This document shows positions 33,719-45,619 of a stretch of 64,000 nucleotides of DNA, piece by piece (position 1 is the first letter of the stretch; the number at the start of each line of letters is the position of its first letter). Position numbers and translations under genes: made by a program. The notes below the pieces were generated by a model. That model did not search any database. It saw only the letters and a list, made by a program, of their open reading frames with translations, and had not been told where the DNA came from. The DNA comes from Topomyia yanbarensis (taxonomy: Eukaryota > Arthropoda > Insecta > Diptera > Culicidae): NCBI RefSeq assembly GCF_030247195.1, contig NC_080672.1:67311771-67375770 (forward strand). The letters run 5' to 3'.

Positions 33719-35387
33719 CAGTGGCGTAGCCAGGAGGTGGTTTTGGGAGTTAAACCCACCCCACCCCCTCTCTCCCAAACCAAAATTAGTTGGATTGAGA
33801 ACATGAATTGATACTGATGAATTTAATTAAATATTCCACAAAATTTTTCAGAAAAATATTCTCGGATCACTACATTGAGAACCATGTTTAAAGCGTCATG
33901 AGGACTTTTGGAAAATTGTGGGAAGGGGATCTCTTATCATATGACTTATCTCTTAGCCGGAATCCCATAGTTGTAAAACTAGTTCAATTTAAAATAAAAT
34001 AACTGTCTGAATTATTATGAGCTCATTTTTGGAAAGATGCTCCAAAATATGGATTAGAGAGAATTTTTCTCACCGAAAACTACATTTCAACATTTTTTTT
34101 AGATTGCGTAGAGTGTAGACAAAAATTCAATATGGTTAATAACAAAAATAACATTTCAGAAACTAGTTGAAAGCTGATGATAAATGACGTTTACAGTTTG
34201 TCTCTAGCAGGTCGGCATTGGTTTTTATGAGCATTTGATTTTTGATGTATTATAAACTATATAAATAGCCTCTAAGCAGAGTTAGAATTAATAAATATTT
34301 CAATACAAGTCAACTTAGTGGCTATTAATGGTGTATATTTGAGTGCTGAATTGAATGGCGTACTAAAATTTCGTGTACTAGGATTCGTTGTCAAGTTGTG
34401 AGCTTGAATAATAAATAAAGTAAAATCAATGCTCGATAAGTTTTTAACGATCACGATCACATTCATTCGAAACTGCCAAATTTCAATTTTACGTAATATT
34501 AATGATTTCAAAACGTAAAACTGTTCATCTTCTCATAAAATAATTTTGGCGGTTAATCCTCGTAGAAGTAATTAAAGAGAATTTACTCTTCAAGCAAATT
34601 TGGGTCGAGACTAAATGTCTGCAGCAAAGTTTTCAAAAATGCTATTTCAAACAACTTTATCGACTATTCAGAGTATCGAAATATAGCAGTAGAAAACCTT
34701 TACAGCAAGTTATTCTAATATTACTGTATTTGATAAATCTCTTCTGCAGTTAATAAACAATAAATTCACATTGCATTCAAGGTGTGAGTCTCCGAAGCTT
34801 ACAAAAAAGATATATTTAAAAAAAACTAGCTTTAAAAAATTCCCAAATATTAAATAGACTAGGGGTTTGCCTAGGCACACAAAGAGTGTTTCCGTTTTTT
34901 GAGCTATTTTGAACAAAATTGTTTAAAATGACATTATCCACAACTTTACTGAAGGCACCAAGCCTCTTACTATTTTTGAAGAGCTAATTTTCCCTAACTA
35001 CCTATATGAGAATTAATCACCAAAATTATTATATCAGAGTATGTGCTGTTTTATATTGGAACACTTCTAGAAATTACCAAACCTTCAAACACAAGTATTA
35101 TTAAATTTGGTGATCTTGAACGCTGAAACTTTTTTCGAATATTTATCCCACTTTAAAAGATCGCAATCTTCGACTTCATTGACTTATTATACAAGAAAAT
35201 AATCTATAGAGGTTTGAAAATTGTTTCATGCTGATTCTTCTTGTTTGTAGACTGCAATGACTGTTAGATACTTATGTTTCTGAATTTTAAATAATTTATC
35301 AAACTCATACTAAATTTTAGCATTTTTCGAAAAATTTATGATTTTCATCAAAACCCCCTGCAAACCAAATTTCTGGCTACGCCACTA
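33719..35387. mobile_element. hAT-like non-autonomous element, 1.67 kb
   Basis: The left end is CAGTGGCGTAGCCAGGAGGT. The right end, reversed, is TAGTGGCGTAGCCAGAAATT. Terminal inverted repeats beginning CAGTGGCGTAGCCAG are common among hAT-type elements. A clear 8-bp duplication is not visible. There is no transposase; the inside is AT-rich and non-coding, with an AGGGGTTTGC...CACAAAGAGTG word (34,860-34,895) shared with 39.32 kb. Confidence 0.6.
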
Positions 35388-36389
35388 AGTGTTTATGTAT
35401 TTTCGATAATAAAAGTTTCGTTGTGCTAAAAGAAAAAAATTGAAAATCAAATAAAAGACAAGATTAGGAAAGATGAAAACTACAAAAGTTATAGCAAACA
35501 TTTATTTATTATTTACCGCTTAAGTAACAAGTTTAAATAACGTTTCCGATAGACAATATAACAATATTTCCTTAAAAAAAATTGCACTGTTCTAGAATTT
35601 TCTATTCATTTAACTAATGGGTTTTAATTTTACTAAAATCTGAAAATTAGCTTTTTAATGAATCGGACTAGAGTTTCGCTGTCTTTTACTAAATTGAGAC
35701 AAATCGTATTAAAAAAAACTGTCAAAAACACTGACGCTTAACGTTTTGTACTTTTTTTTGCTAGAAATTTATTGTTGTAACGTTTAAGTTTGCGTTTAAG
35801 TGGCTTGGGAAATACTATTAAATATTTTGAAGAAGTACAGTTTGTCTCCAAATACCCAACATCTGACTTCTTACGTTAGAAAGCTGCGGGCACTTTTCAC
35901 AAAAAATAGACTTTTTTAATAAACATTGCAAGATATATAAAAGTATATTTATTGTCATTTATTGGTACGATATCTCATATAGCAGAAACGGTATTTAATG
36001 TGCAGTGCCCCAATAAAAGATAATTATATTTGAGAAAGTTGCAAATTACAAAAGTTATGCAAATAAAACTGTTTTTTCAGCAACACCCTAACGCTTATTT
36101 TCAGATTTTTTTTTCTTGTGGAATGGAAATTATGAGAAATAGAGAAATAGAGTATATCTTCAGCAAATTCGTCTAAAATTTATTTTTCTGCAACTTCTTT
36201 GAAGATATTCAAGCTGTATCTCGAACCAATTTCAGATCTTCTTGAAATTAGAACTTCACTCTAGCGGCTATTTAAATGAAAAGAAGAAGCTTGCAAAGTA
36301 CAACAACTTTCCTAAGACTTTTTTGGTGGTATCCAATAAGGAAAAAGATCGAAATGGTGAGTTAAGCGAAAGAAATTATGTGAACAACA
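35388..36389. other. Intergenic DNA, no gene seen
   Basis: AT-rich. Contains an AACACCCTAACGC motif near 36,083 like motifs at 55.3, 58.8 and 63.1 kb, which probably mark decayed copies of one repeat. Confidence 0.45.
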
Positions 36390-36560
36390 TTCTTCTTAGA
36401 GGCAGGATTCGAACCAGCAACCCTTGGGACTCCGGCCCAACGCACAATCCTTATGGGCTATAACGAAGTCCAATAAAAACAGGAAAGTGATGGTACCGCT
36501 ATCTCTTGAGCGAGATCAGGCACAACCGTCGATTCCACCCATTCGATCTATTTAATTTCC
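36390..36560 (-). mobile_element. tRNA-derived SINE (Ser-like)
   Basis: On the minus strand: an A-box-like TAGCCCATAAGG, an anticodon arm TTGGG-CCGGAGT-CCCAA with perfect 5-bp stem and GGA in the anticodon position, and a B box GGTTCGAATCC, with about 30-40 bases between the boxes. No acceptor stem pairs, so it is a SINE or tRNA relic, not a tRNA gene. The flanking GATCTCGCTCAAGAGATAGC segment recurs at 26.9 kb. Confidence 0.6.
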
Positions 36561-38090
36561 GTGCTAGATACCAAGGTTCCTAAACCAATTATAAGATTAA
36601 GTTATTTAGTTTTAGTAAAAAGTTAAACGTCCTGTTAGATTCATATTCTGGACCACAGTGCATTGGTGAAACAAATAGCTGTTTAAAGGTTAAACGCGGA
36701 TTTATTGTAGAACACTAAATTTACTACCAATCCTAAGTATTAATAGAACCAAACCAAAATTTAAGGCGCAGTTCTACAAAACTCCTTTAGGCTGTGAACC
36801 ATTTGGTGAAATTTTTAACTTTTGATTAAAGTCTGACACTTTGAAAGTTATTTGCAAAATAACCTTGCTCTGGAGCATGGTTAAATTTGACAGGGTGGTA
36901 GGTAAATCTGAGCTACACACAGAAGAACGAGGCCTTTTTGAAACCACGAAATGTTTAGTTGAATTTCAAACTTGACGAATAACTGTTTCTGAAATTCGAA
37001 TAAACTGAACCGGGAGTTTCTTGAAAGCATGTGTTTGGTTTGGTTCTACAAATACTTCTATTTGCATTTTAAATAGAAACATTGTTGAAACAAAATAAAA
37101 ATTGTTATATCGAACTGATCTTTTTGTTAAAAACCAACAGACTCTTTGTTTGATTTCAACTAAGTTTGAGTTGTTCTCTCCTTTAATTAATACTAAAGAT
37201 TTTTTTTGTTTCTTCGAACTTGTTTGTTCGGTTGAACTTATCATGATTTTGTTGTTTCAAACGAATTATTTGTTGAAACTATTGAAAAGTCAACAAATTA
37301 ATTGGTTGGTAGTTTCAAGCAACATTATTGATGGAATCAAAACTGAATCTTGTTTGTCACTATATCAAACGGGAAAATTGTTATTTAAAACCAAAATTTG
37401 TTTATTCTTACTGATTTTTTTTGCGCGTAGTTAAAATTTTTGCATGATGCAGAATAAAAAAGTTTTCTGTACTTGTTCGATGTTGTAGATATTTTTCAAT
37501 ATAAAATGATGGAAGAAAGGTAGTAACGAAAACATGTATTTGTTTGGGTTATTTAATGATGTGGATGTTAACATTTTGAGGCTGTGACTACGATACTTAA
37601 TGTAATAAGCAAAAAGCTAATATTAAAATATCGATAAATGTTTACACCTCTACCAACCAATGATTTACGCAGTCGTCACTTCTGAATAACAATCCAAATG
37701 TCAACATTTGAAATGGGTCGCTCTTTTGGTTAAATTATACCGTTCGAGAGAAAATAACTTTTAAACTGTCAAATTTCAACTAAAAGTTTAAAAAAAATCG
37801 TGAAATGGTTCACAGCCTTAGTAACATATTGGTTGACTTCGCATTCTGCTTCCATCCAGCGAAGACATTTGCCGCGAATAGCAAACCGGAGAAATAAACC
37901 GTTAACCATTCGCGTTAGATACACCACCCAGGAAACCACTAAGCTCTAAAGCAAGCCTTATATTCACCTCATAACAGTTTTTCGATGCTTATAGGCTCTA
38001 TAAAAACTAGGCAAATGTCTATAAGCATTAAACAAGCTTTGCAAATGCATATAAGCACTACAAATTTCAAGCATTAAAATAGGCCGTATA
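36561..38090. other. Intergenic DNA, no gene seen
   Basis: AT-rich. A plus-strand frame of 110 codons at 37,102-37,434 has a simple Leu/Phe/Ser-rich translation and no recognisable domain. Confidence 0.45.
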
Positions 38091-38102
38091 TGGGTATAGC
38101 TA

Positions 38103-38223
38103 AACTGACCAACTCTGTCGAAAAAATCCGTACACTATGCGAATTATCTTCCTGAGTGTGGTGAACGATTACGCTTTCTTGCTGAAAGGTGTCCAGATTT
38201 TTTCGACAGAGTTGGTCAGCTTA
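38103..38223. mobile_element. 121-bp MITE with perfect 24-bp inverted ends
   Basis: Perfect 24-bp inverted repeats (38,105-38,128 and 38,196-38,219), starting CTGACCAACTCTGTCGAAAA. A 10-bp direct repeat GGTATAGCTA flanks it at 38,093-38,102 and 38,224-38,233. Confidence 0.85.
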
Positions 38224-38233
38224 GGTATAGCTA

Positions 38234-39060
38234 TAAGCCAGATACGGTAGTCACCGATGCCATTTTAATACCTATTATAGTTGACATACTCTAAAACAAT
38301 AAATTCCAAATTAAAACAAATATGATATAAGGCACATTGTAAGCATAGGAAATCTTATTTGCTTCCTAGGTTTGGGCATGTCATCGTAACCAAATTAATA
38401 AGCACAAATCCGTCGAGCCTTAAAATAATATGGTACATTGCGATGATTTGTTTCAATTCAATATAGAACTAATGATGGTTAAAAAAGGTATGATCAAAAC
38501 CATGCGCCTGTTTATAAGTGTAAATCTTTCAATTTAAGAATGACAAATAACATTTATCTAACGCCCAAGCGGAAAAACGATCGTTGGGACCGTTTTAGTA
38601 TTAATCGTCTTGCTCTTAGATCTTTTTTTCTTATTACCGTGAAGGTATTATGATCTAGTTTTGGGTGCAATTATGGCAATTCCTAATCTGCAGTAATCTG
38701 CGGTACAAACAGACGAACCTTGTGCAAGAGAATGTGGCTCAGCAAGCTGCTATCCCGTATTTTCACCAGCTAAAATTCTCTCAACAACTAATACCATATT
38801 TCTGCAAGTGTTCGCATGCCAAACTCTCATCGTTGACCACACCATCTATTTCAACTTTATGAGCAGGTACTTAGACACAATATTCGTAGTATCGTTAAAT
38901 TCGGGGGTTACCAGTAGGGTCAGTCTGATTCTTGGAGGTCGATTGGATCTCTATTTGGTCATCTAAACTAGGTATTAGGTGCATTTATACCTAATAGTAC
39001 TAAGCTCCTGAATCCTGATTCCAAAGGCGCACCGACCCAGCATACCTATTACTATTACTC
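38234..39060. other. Intergenic DNA, no gene seen
   Basis: No coding signal on either strand. Confidence 0.45.
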
Positions 39061-39064
39061 AAAA

Positions 39065-39440
39065 CATCATTGAGAATATGCTATATTTTTCCTTAGCGGA
39101 GAAAAATTTAGGTAAAAACTATTTTTTCTCCACTAATGAGAAAATTGTTTTAAACCGCATTTGCGCGTTGAGAGCAGAATACCTATAAATAAATTAGTTA
39201 TGGAATTTGCGTTTCGACTTCATCTCATCAGAATCCGACATTATCTTTGTGGCAGGACTGAGCTAGGGCTAGGGGGTTGCTCACCAATTCGACTTTCTTG
39301 CGGGACATCTACCAGGACTAGGGGTTTGCTAAGAAACACAAATAGTGCTTTCGTTTTTTAGAGCTTGCGTCAATCCAGCGCTAACTTAGTCCTGTCACAT
39401 CGGATGCTGAGGAAACGAAATCGAAACGCAAATTCCTGAA
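39065..39440. repeat. FB-B copy with inverted arms
   Basis: Starts with the ATATGCTATATTTTTCCTTA tail, then the AATTAGTTATGGAATTTGCG / TTTCGACTTCATCTCATCAG family core, a loop, and a reversed partner at about 39,388-39,440 (GTCCTGTCAC...CGAAATCGAAACGCAAATTC). The loop carries the AGGGGTTTGC word also present at 34.86 kb. Confidence 0.75.
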
Positions 39441-40140
39441 CACCATCGAGTGCTAGCTACCGATGCCGTGTTCAATCATGCAGTACACAATAGTTGCACA
39501 AACAAAACACAGTTTCAACGTCTCCAAATGCTTCGGGTTAACGCATGCCGTGAATTGACTTTTTGTTCGTTCCGATAGCATAAGGAACTAAGTTAAAGAG
39601 ACTATCCGGAAATGTAGCAGGCTCAGGTGATTCGCTTTCGATAAAAATGCTAAAACATCCTGACTCCCACGTTAGAAGACAAAGGGTTAAGTAGTTAACT
39701 ACTCATATGACCCCATTCTGCGCTTTACTAAACATCCATCCTGTACCTGCTTCCTCTACCTTGAAATATATTAAAATTTTCAAATCTAAGGTCTGATAAG
39801 ATTCAGGTGCTCACTTTTTCAAAATATTCTATTGAAAAAAATCTGTTATTATGATCATTTTTCCAGACTTGGGTCTAGATATCTTGTCTAATATATTCAA
39901 ATGTTTTGGACTTAAAAATAGTCTAGAGTTTTAAAACAAATAGATCCAAGGGCTTTGGAGAATAAGCAGAGCAGCATTGAAAAGTATTCTTGAAGAACTA
40001 TTGTACATGTATATGACCTCTTAACCATCAAATCTATTTGATTTCCGATTTTTTTTAACAAAAAGCTCCCTTCCATTTTTATATTCTCAGAGTGTAACAA
40101 TTCGTGAATTGAGGAACTGCTCTACGCCTTTAAGAATATA
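39441..40140. other. Intergenic DNA, no gene seen
   Basis: AT-rich and without recognisable features. Confidence 0.45.
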
Positions 40141-40141
40141 T

Positions 40142-40383
40142 ACTCAGTTTTTTTACGCTGGGGATACAGGCCGCGTAAATGAAAATCGCGTAAATTTCAG
40201 AATCCACGTAATAGAAAACCGCGTAAATTTCAAAATCCGCGTAAATGAAGACCGTGTAAATTTAAGAATCCGCGTTAATAGGAGCTCGTTAATGGATACC
40301 GCGTAAATTCAGAAATCCGCGTAAATGAAAACAGCGTAAATTTCAAAATCTGCGCAAAAAAACACATAAAAAAACCTGAGTGT
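40142..40383. mobile_element. MITE filled with a CGCGTAAAT minisatellite
   Basis: Inverted ends ACTCAGTTTTTTTACGC (left) and, reversed, ACTCAGGTTTTTTTATG (right) enclose about ten copies of CGCGTAAAT. These alternate between a GAAAAC and a TTTCAAAATC spacer, giving a period of about 33 bases. Confidence 0.8.
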
Positions 40384-40814
40384 AATTGGGATTACGACTC
40401 TATGGCAAACAAAATATCTATTCGAGATTCTTTTATTGAGCTATTCGAGTCTTTGAGACTTAAGTACTTAATGTTGGAATTTATAATGGCATGTGAGATT
40501 CGTTTTATGAGATATACCTTAATTCGAACTTTGAAGGGTCGAATTTTGGAACCAAAACGCTTCCTAAAATAAATTTATAGCTACGACTGATTTCAAATCA
40601 TGAATAAAATCAATTGGCACTCGCATTACTTGGGAATTTGTAAAGGCAGAAAATGCAGAAATTGCAAGAAATAAGGATGGGACTCCTCGTTTTGTCTCAT
40701 TTTACGATAATTATTTAGCTATAATACTACTATGTGCATGATGAAAAATGATTAAAATGGCAAATAACAACATAGTGCATGTACTACTCCAAAGTATATG
40801 AAAGTAATCAATAT
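40384..40814. other. Intergenic DNA, no gene seen
   Basis: AT-rich, nothing recognised. Confidence 0.45.
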
Positions 40815-40970
40815 AATGAAAACAGAAAACACTATGCTATGTCTTTCTTTAACGGAAATTTTTTTTCTCCATCATGGAGTATTTTTTTAAATCATGTTGG
40901 CACGTTAAGGCCCAAAACTTATAACTAAATTAGGTACGGAATTGGCGTTTCGATTTCGTCTCATCTATTC
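40815..40970. repeat. Foldback-family repeat FB-B
   Basis: Diverged copy on the minus strand with GATGAGACGAAATCGAAACG, a TTAGTTATAAGTTTTGGGCC segment and an ATAGCATAG tail. Confidence 0.65.
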
Positions 40971-42930
40971 ATGTTTCTGAGCAAACCGTAGTCCTGCGTG
41001 ATGTTCCGTAATGAGAACACTTAATATAACGAACATTTTTTAATGAACTAAAAGTAAACCAATGAATATGACAAAAAACATTTACTCTTCGTGCTGATAT
41101 AAATGCCGCTAATCGATATCTGGTCTTCCATCTTTCTCGTGAATTGTCAATTTTAACTCTTTTACATGATTCAATAGTCATCATTCCACTCAGATAAAAC
41201 CATGCGTATTCCACACGCACATTAAAGTCCTGTGAAAAATAATAGTAAATACTAAACAAACAAAGAAATTATTTTGCTCAGTCCAAAGATATGTCAACTC
41301 TATTGGCATCACCCGACGGACACGTGTTCTTTTACAATACCATAAAATCAACGAGCAGTTAAAATTACATACAATATCAATTGCGCAATTTTGACAAAAA
41401 TATCAGGAAGACTGCTACTTAATTGCAATAAAATAAGATCCGAAAAAAATTTGTTGCATAACCAAGGTGGTTCATTTTCAGCACTGTTGATGCATCACCT
41501 TATAAAAATAGGTGATAAGGAACGCTAAAGAAGATAGCTGACTACCGCCCAAATAGAATAAATATTGGAATATTGGAATTTTTTCGCGATTCTGTTTTCG
41601 TAACCTATAAATGGAAATGTTCCAGAATGCATGATGAGTTCATCGCTAATTTATTAGTCAAATGGACCATGAGCTAGCCTCTCTGTCTGACCGACCTGTA
41701 CTATTGCCACTGACAAACTGATCAAAAACTTGCAACAAATTTGTGATATTGAGTTGAAAGTTATTGAGCGGAATTTATACTTGACTATAACTGGTTACAT
41801 ACCAACCTTACCACATAAACCGTATTTATAATCTTTAACGATATATGAATGAAGCTTCCAAAAATACTTGATCCATTTTTAAATTTTTTACCAATATATG
41901 CTAAATTGTCAAAAATAAACACTTCTGCATATTGCGTAGAGTATAATATCTTAAAGAGTATCTTTCTTAAAAGTGTCCTGTACCTTTAACTTTTACAGAA
42001 ATATTACACGCACGATCCGTTGTAATGCTGCTGCGAATCAAAGTATTCGATGGAAGCGATGGTGCGTAGCAGAATGTTGTATCTGTTTCTCTGTGCTATT
42101 GATAAGGACGCATTCCCGAAGTGACTTGCACACACGATAATTATGTTTTGTCTGTCGCAGCACAAGGGAAGATCGTTCGGAATTCCTCGAAGATTGTTGC
42201 CCTACTTCGTCAATGTGTATGCACATAAATTCGCTAATCAATGCCCCTAACCGTCAGTAATTTATATTTTTGATAACCGACTTGGGTAAACAACAACAAA
42301 TATTCGGAAAACATATTTTGTAGAGTATATTGGGAAGCAATAAAAAGTATCAGTAACCACTTAGATTATATAATTTGTTCCCATCATACAATTGGGTTTT
42401 TTCATACCCTTAAACACCGAAAAAATCAGCGATGTGTAAACATCGGTTTAATTTCCTTGATTCGTGCGAATTCTTCGTGTCCCAATCTGCCGAGTCATGC
42501 TGATTTACGTTTCTCTTCGAGGTCGATATCGATAAATGTATTTCGGTTGGTTGTAGGTACCTATAGGTGAACCATACAACGATTCTGACATGAATGGGTA
42601 CTTTCCCGATAGAGAATGGAAGAGAACGTTTACTATATCGATATGACGGGTGGTTTTCACTCAACTAACCCCCAAAAACAGGTTGTCGTCACGTGGTTAC
42701 AATCGTTCGAATACTGTCGGATTGTATTGCGAAGTTTGCTTCAGTGAGAGCTGGAGTTGGACGGTGTGACAGTTTTGCATGTGCGAGTAAGGCATCATTT
42801 TTTGGGGATTACAGACAGTTGGGAGGCTGAGCTGAGGTACGACTATTTTCTTTGCGAATTTTTTATTTATTATTGGAATAATATGTATCCATAATATCAC
42901 TACTTAAATATTTAGGGGGACTCGGGGCTC
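40971..42930. other. Intergenic DNA, no gene seen
   Basis: No recognisable coding region. The part from 42.40 to 42.85 kb has more balanced composition and is not repeated in the window, so it may be low-copy or regulatory. Confidence 0.4.
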
Positions 42931-42935
42931 TTAAG

Positions 42936-43545
42936 ACAGTGGGGGTAATTCGGACCCCCTCGATTTCTCAGAAAATGGCCAGACTTTCTGACTATCGTAC
43001 ATATTCGTGAAACCGCTATTTTGAAACATTATTTTTGAGAGCTGAATTTGATTCATTGTAGAAAGGAGATCCAACGTGTTTCGTTGTTTTGCCATTCTCA
43101 AAACAAAAATCATTATAATGGAAAAAACCGTGATTAAAGCAACAAATAAAAGTGAAAAAATAAAAGGTAAATGTTTTGGAAAGCTTGAGTCTCCTATTTT
43201 TTTTTTAATTATTTTTGTTTGGGTGAAAACAGATATTTTCGAGACGCTCACCACTTTTGTGCGATATAAGCGTAAGGGGCTATTCGGACCCCCTATTCCG
43301 TCAACCACCGTTCAGCGGCTTGCGGCTGCGCACACCATCGCACACGCCACAGCAAAGAAAATACATGAGCCGCCAATCGACAGCTGTGACATACCAGATT
43401 AAGTTTTTGTAAAGCAATTTATTTTATTTTTTTGGCTTCTTAAGGAGTGTCTCTTGTAACTAATTCATAGGTAAACATAATTCCATTGTAAAGAAAAATG
43501 ACTGAATTGCACCGTAGGAAGGTCCGAATTACCCCTGCACCCCAT
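42936..43545. mobile_element. pogo/mariner-like MITE (GGGGTAATTCGGACC ends)
   Basis: GGGGTAATTCGGACC at 42,942-42,956 is exactly reversed at 43,521-43,535, and a degenerate inner copy (GGGGCTATTCGGACCCCC) sits at about 43,277. The style of end resembles the GGGTAAGGTGGGGCAAATCC ends of the pogo-like element at 55.6 kb. Frames of 108 and 125 codons on the two strands overlap each other and match nothing I know. Confidence 0.6.
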
Positions 43546-43720
43546 GCAAAACTGACTCAGACATGACTTCGCTAAAAATTTAATAACTTCTTTTAACAAA
43601 GTCGGATTGACTATCAGTTTTCGGCAAAGTTGTACACAATTGAATTATCTATCTTATTTCACTTACAGTGATAATACGATGCATACAGTGCCACCTAGCG
43701 GCAAAAATTGTCGAAAAATT

Positions 43721-43857
43721 GGGGACGGGCATAGCGTAGTTGGTAAATCGATTGCTTAGTACATAGCTCACCTAGGTTCGATTCCCAACCCCGCGCATAG
43801 GGTTACAGATTTTTTTCAAAAGAAATTTCTCTAACCCGAAAAGAGGCGAATGACCCC
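43721..43857 (+). mobile_element. tRNA-derived SINE, Feilai-like
   Basis: A box TAGCGTAGTTGG at about 43,732, B box GGTTCGATTCC at about 43,775. The head starts GGGGACGGGCA, and the body ends TCTAACCCGAAAAGAGGCGA followed by an A-rich simple tail. It is better preserved than the copy at 0.79 kb. Confidence 0.75.
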
Positions 43858-44189
43858 CTCTATAATTAAAATAGAAAAAGCACACTGATATTAAATCAAT
43901 ATTCATTGCATTATAAAACTACAAAATCACATTTGTTCGCTTTTACCAACATTCATTTTAGTGTTACCGTTTACTGGTACGAGAGAGCTGTTTGGTCATG
44001 AAAAACGAGGACATACAATCCGGAACAAACAAGAACGTACCATCCGTAATACATTGCTGAACGAGTGGGGTTGCAACATCACTCAGTTTCGGAGTCAAGC
44101 AAAAACTGCCTCAGCCTGTTTGAAGCGTTGCCAGTTCTAGGTTCAAAAAATAAGTCTGAGAAATCGTGTAAAAAAGTTTTAAACACAAA
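43858..44189. other. Intergenic DNA, no gene seen
   Basis: SINE tail followed by unremarkable sequence. Confidence 0.4.
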
Positions 44190-44547
44190 AGAATAAATGA
44201 GTTGTACGAATTTGAGACTCATTAACTCAGAAAGTTCTGAAGTGTTTGGTAAAATCCCGTTATTTAAAGAATGGCTAATTAATATTGCACTTTCCAGTGT
44301 TTCCATTCTTTTCTATTTTCACGTTTTCATTTTTTTCTCCTGTTCTTGGCTGTGCGGTTCAAGATGATCCGGCAGTTCGATTTTATTTATTAAGGTCCAT
44401 ATTTATCAGGAAATTCGAACGCTTAATTTGTTTTGGAATTCAAGGATGTGTTTTTGGTCATAAATTTCTCAAAAAAAAAAGAATTGTATGTAGAATACAA
44501 TTGTCTGGTCCACTATTCTATCGTGAGCCCTCGAGCCCCTTAAAAAG

Positions 44548-44595
<48 letters not shown>

Positions 44596-45440
44596 CTATT
44601 CGTGAATGATACTTGCAGATATCTCAAAAAAAAATATTTGCATTGAAGTAAATATAAGGGAGGATGCATTGTATATGCTATGTTGGCAATTATATTATTG
44701 TCGATAGTCGATTACAATGCAGTCTCTTTCCAGTTATCCTTATAGCTTACGAATTGTTTCGTTCGGAAGATTTGTTCCGGAGATAGAAATTATTGAGTTC
44801 AGTACAAACCAATGCCACAAAAAAGACTGCCATGGAAACTTCAATTGAAGCGTTCATTCAAAATTCAATAGAGATACAAGAGTGCAAAAATCCGTGGAAT
44901 GGCTCTTTTAAAATTTTTGTCTTCAAATATCCATATTACCCAGTTAGGTCAAATAATTTTCTGAGATTCGCAGTGATTTTCTTAATTCTGGTGTATGTAA
45001 ACGCGCAGTGGAGTTGATGCAGTTTTCGATTTTTTGGTCACATTCCTTCGCATAGTGCAACGTTTCGAAGTGATATTCTTTCATCTTCAGGCCAAAGCAG
45101 GATTTGAACATTATTTAGTTATAGTTTCCTCATAATACAAACATTTTGCAAATTTTCACAGGACTATATATATTTTCCTTGCTAAATAGGACGTGATATT
45201 AACATTGTTTCAGTGAGTGACTTCGTTATACACTAAAATGCTAATTTTTTTTTTCGAAAGCTTTTTGACAAAATCACTCATATTTCAAAGCGTAAACAAC
45301 ATACCCAAAATCAAAAATAATAATTTCTAATGGTCACGTTAGGCTTTTCGTTTGAAACTAAATTCATTAAGATCGGTGCGGCCGTTGGTGAGATAATAAC
45401 ATAACATGAGTGTACATTAGGGTATCGGAATTTTTTTTCG
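44190..45440. repeat. Long dispersed repeat, copy 2
   Basis: Collinear with 23,005-24,330 plus 25,170-25,400, without the 840-base interruption. A GA microsatellite has expanded at 44,548-44,594 where copy 1 has only GAGAGCGACAGAGAG. The last part holds the ATTCATTAAGATCGGTGCGG module but has lost the ACATACAT run. Confidence 0.75.
44548..44594. repeat. (GA)n microsatellite
   Basis: About 23 GA units, slightly interrupted at the left. The Arg-Glu repeat frame across it is an artefact. Confidence 0.9.
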
Positions 45441-45619
45441 AATTTTTCAAGCCCCCCCTCTCATATTGCGACGAATGTCAAAATAAGCTCAGATGCCAAA
45501 TTTCACATCATTTGGACAATTCTAGAACCCCGCCAACCTCCTTTGAAATTTTTGAAATTGGTATTATGGGAAAATATGGAGGAAAAATATATTAAATGCT
45601 ATAACTTTCGAAGTGGCAC

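Noticed and set aside
36390..36470. Functional tRNA-Ser(GGA) on the minus strand
   Set aside because: The anticodon arm pairs, but there is no acceptor stem, and position 33 is C rather than U. A second broken copy exists at 27 kb.
37102..37434. 110-codon plus-strand frame
   Set aside because: No homologous pattern; biased Leu/Phe/Ser/Thr composition and no supporting exon signals.
40160..40360. CRISPR-like array (regular CGCGTAAAT repeats)
   Set aside because: The units are too short, spacers are not unique, and the array lies inside a eukaryotic MITE with inverted ends.
42931..43402. 125-codon minus and 108-codon plus frames that look like a small membrane protein and its partner
   Set aside because: They overlap on opposite strands inside a MITE with matching inverted ends and match no known family.
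44285..44605. Protein with an Arg-Glu repeat tail
   Set aside because: Produced by translating the (GA)n microsatellite.
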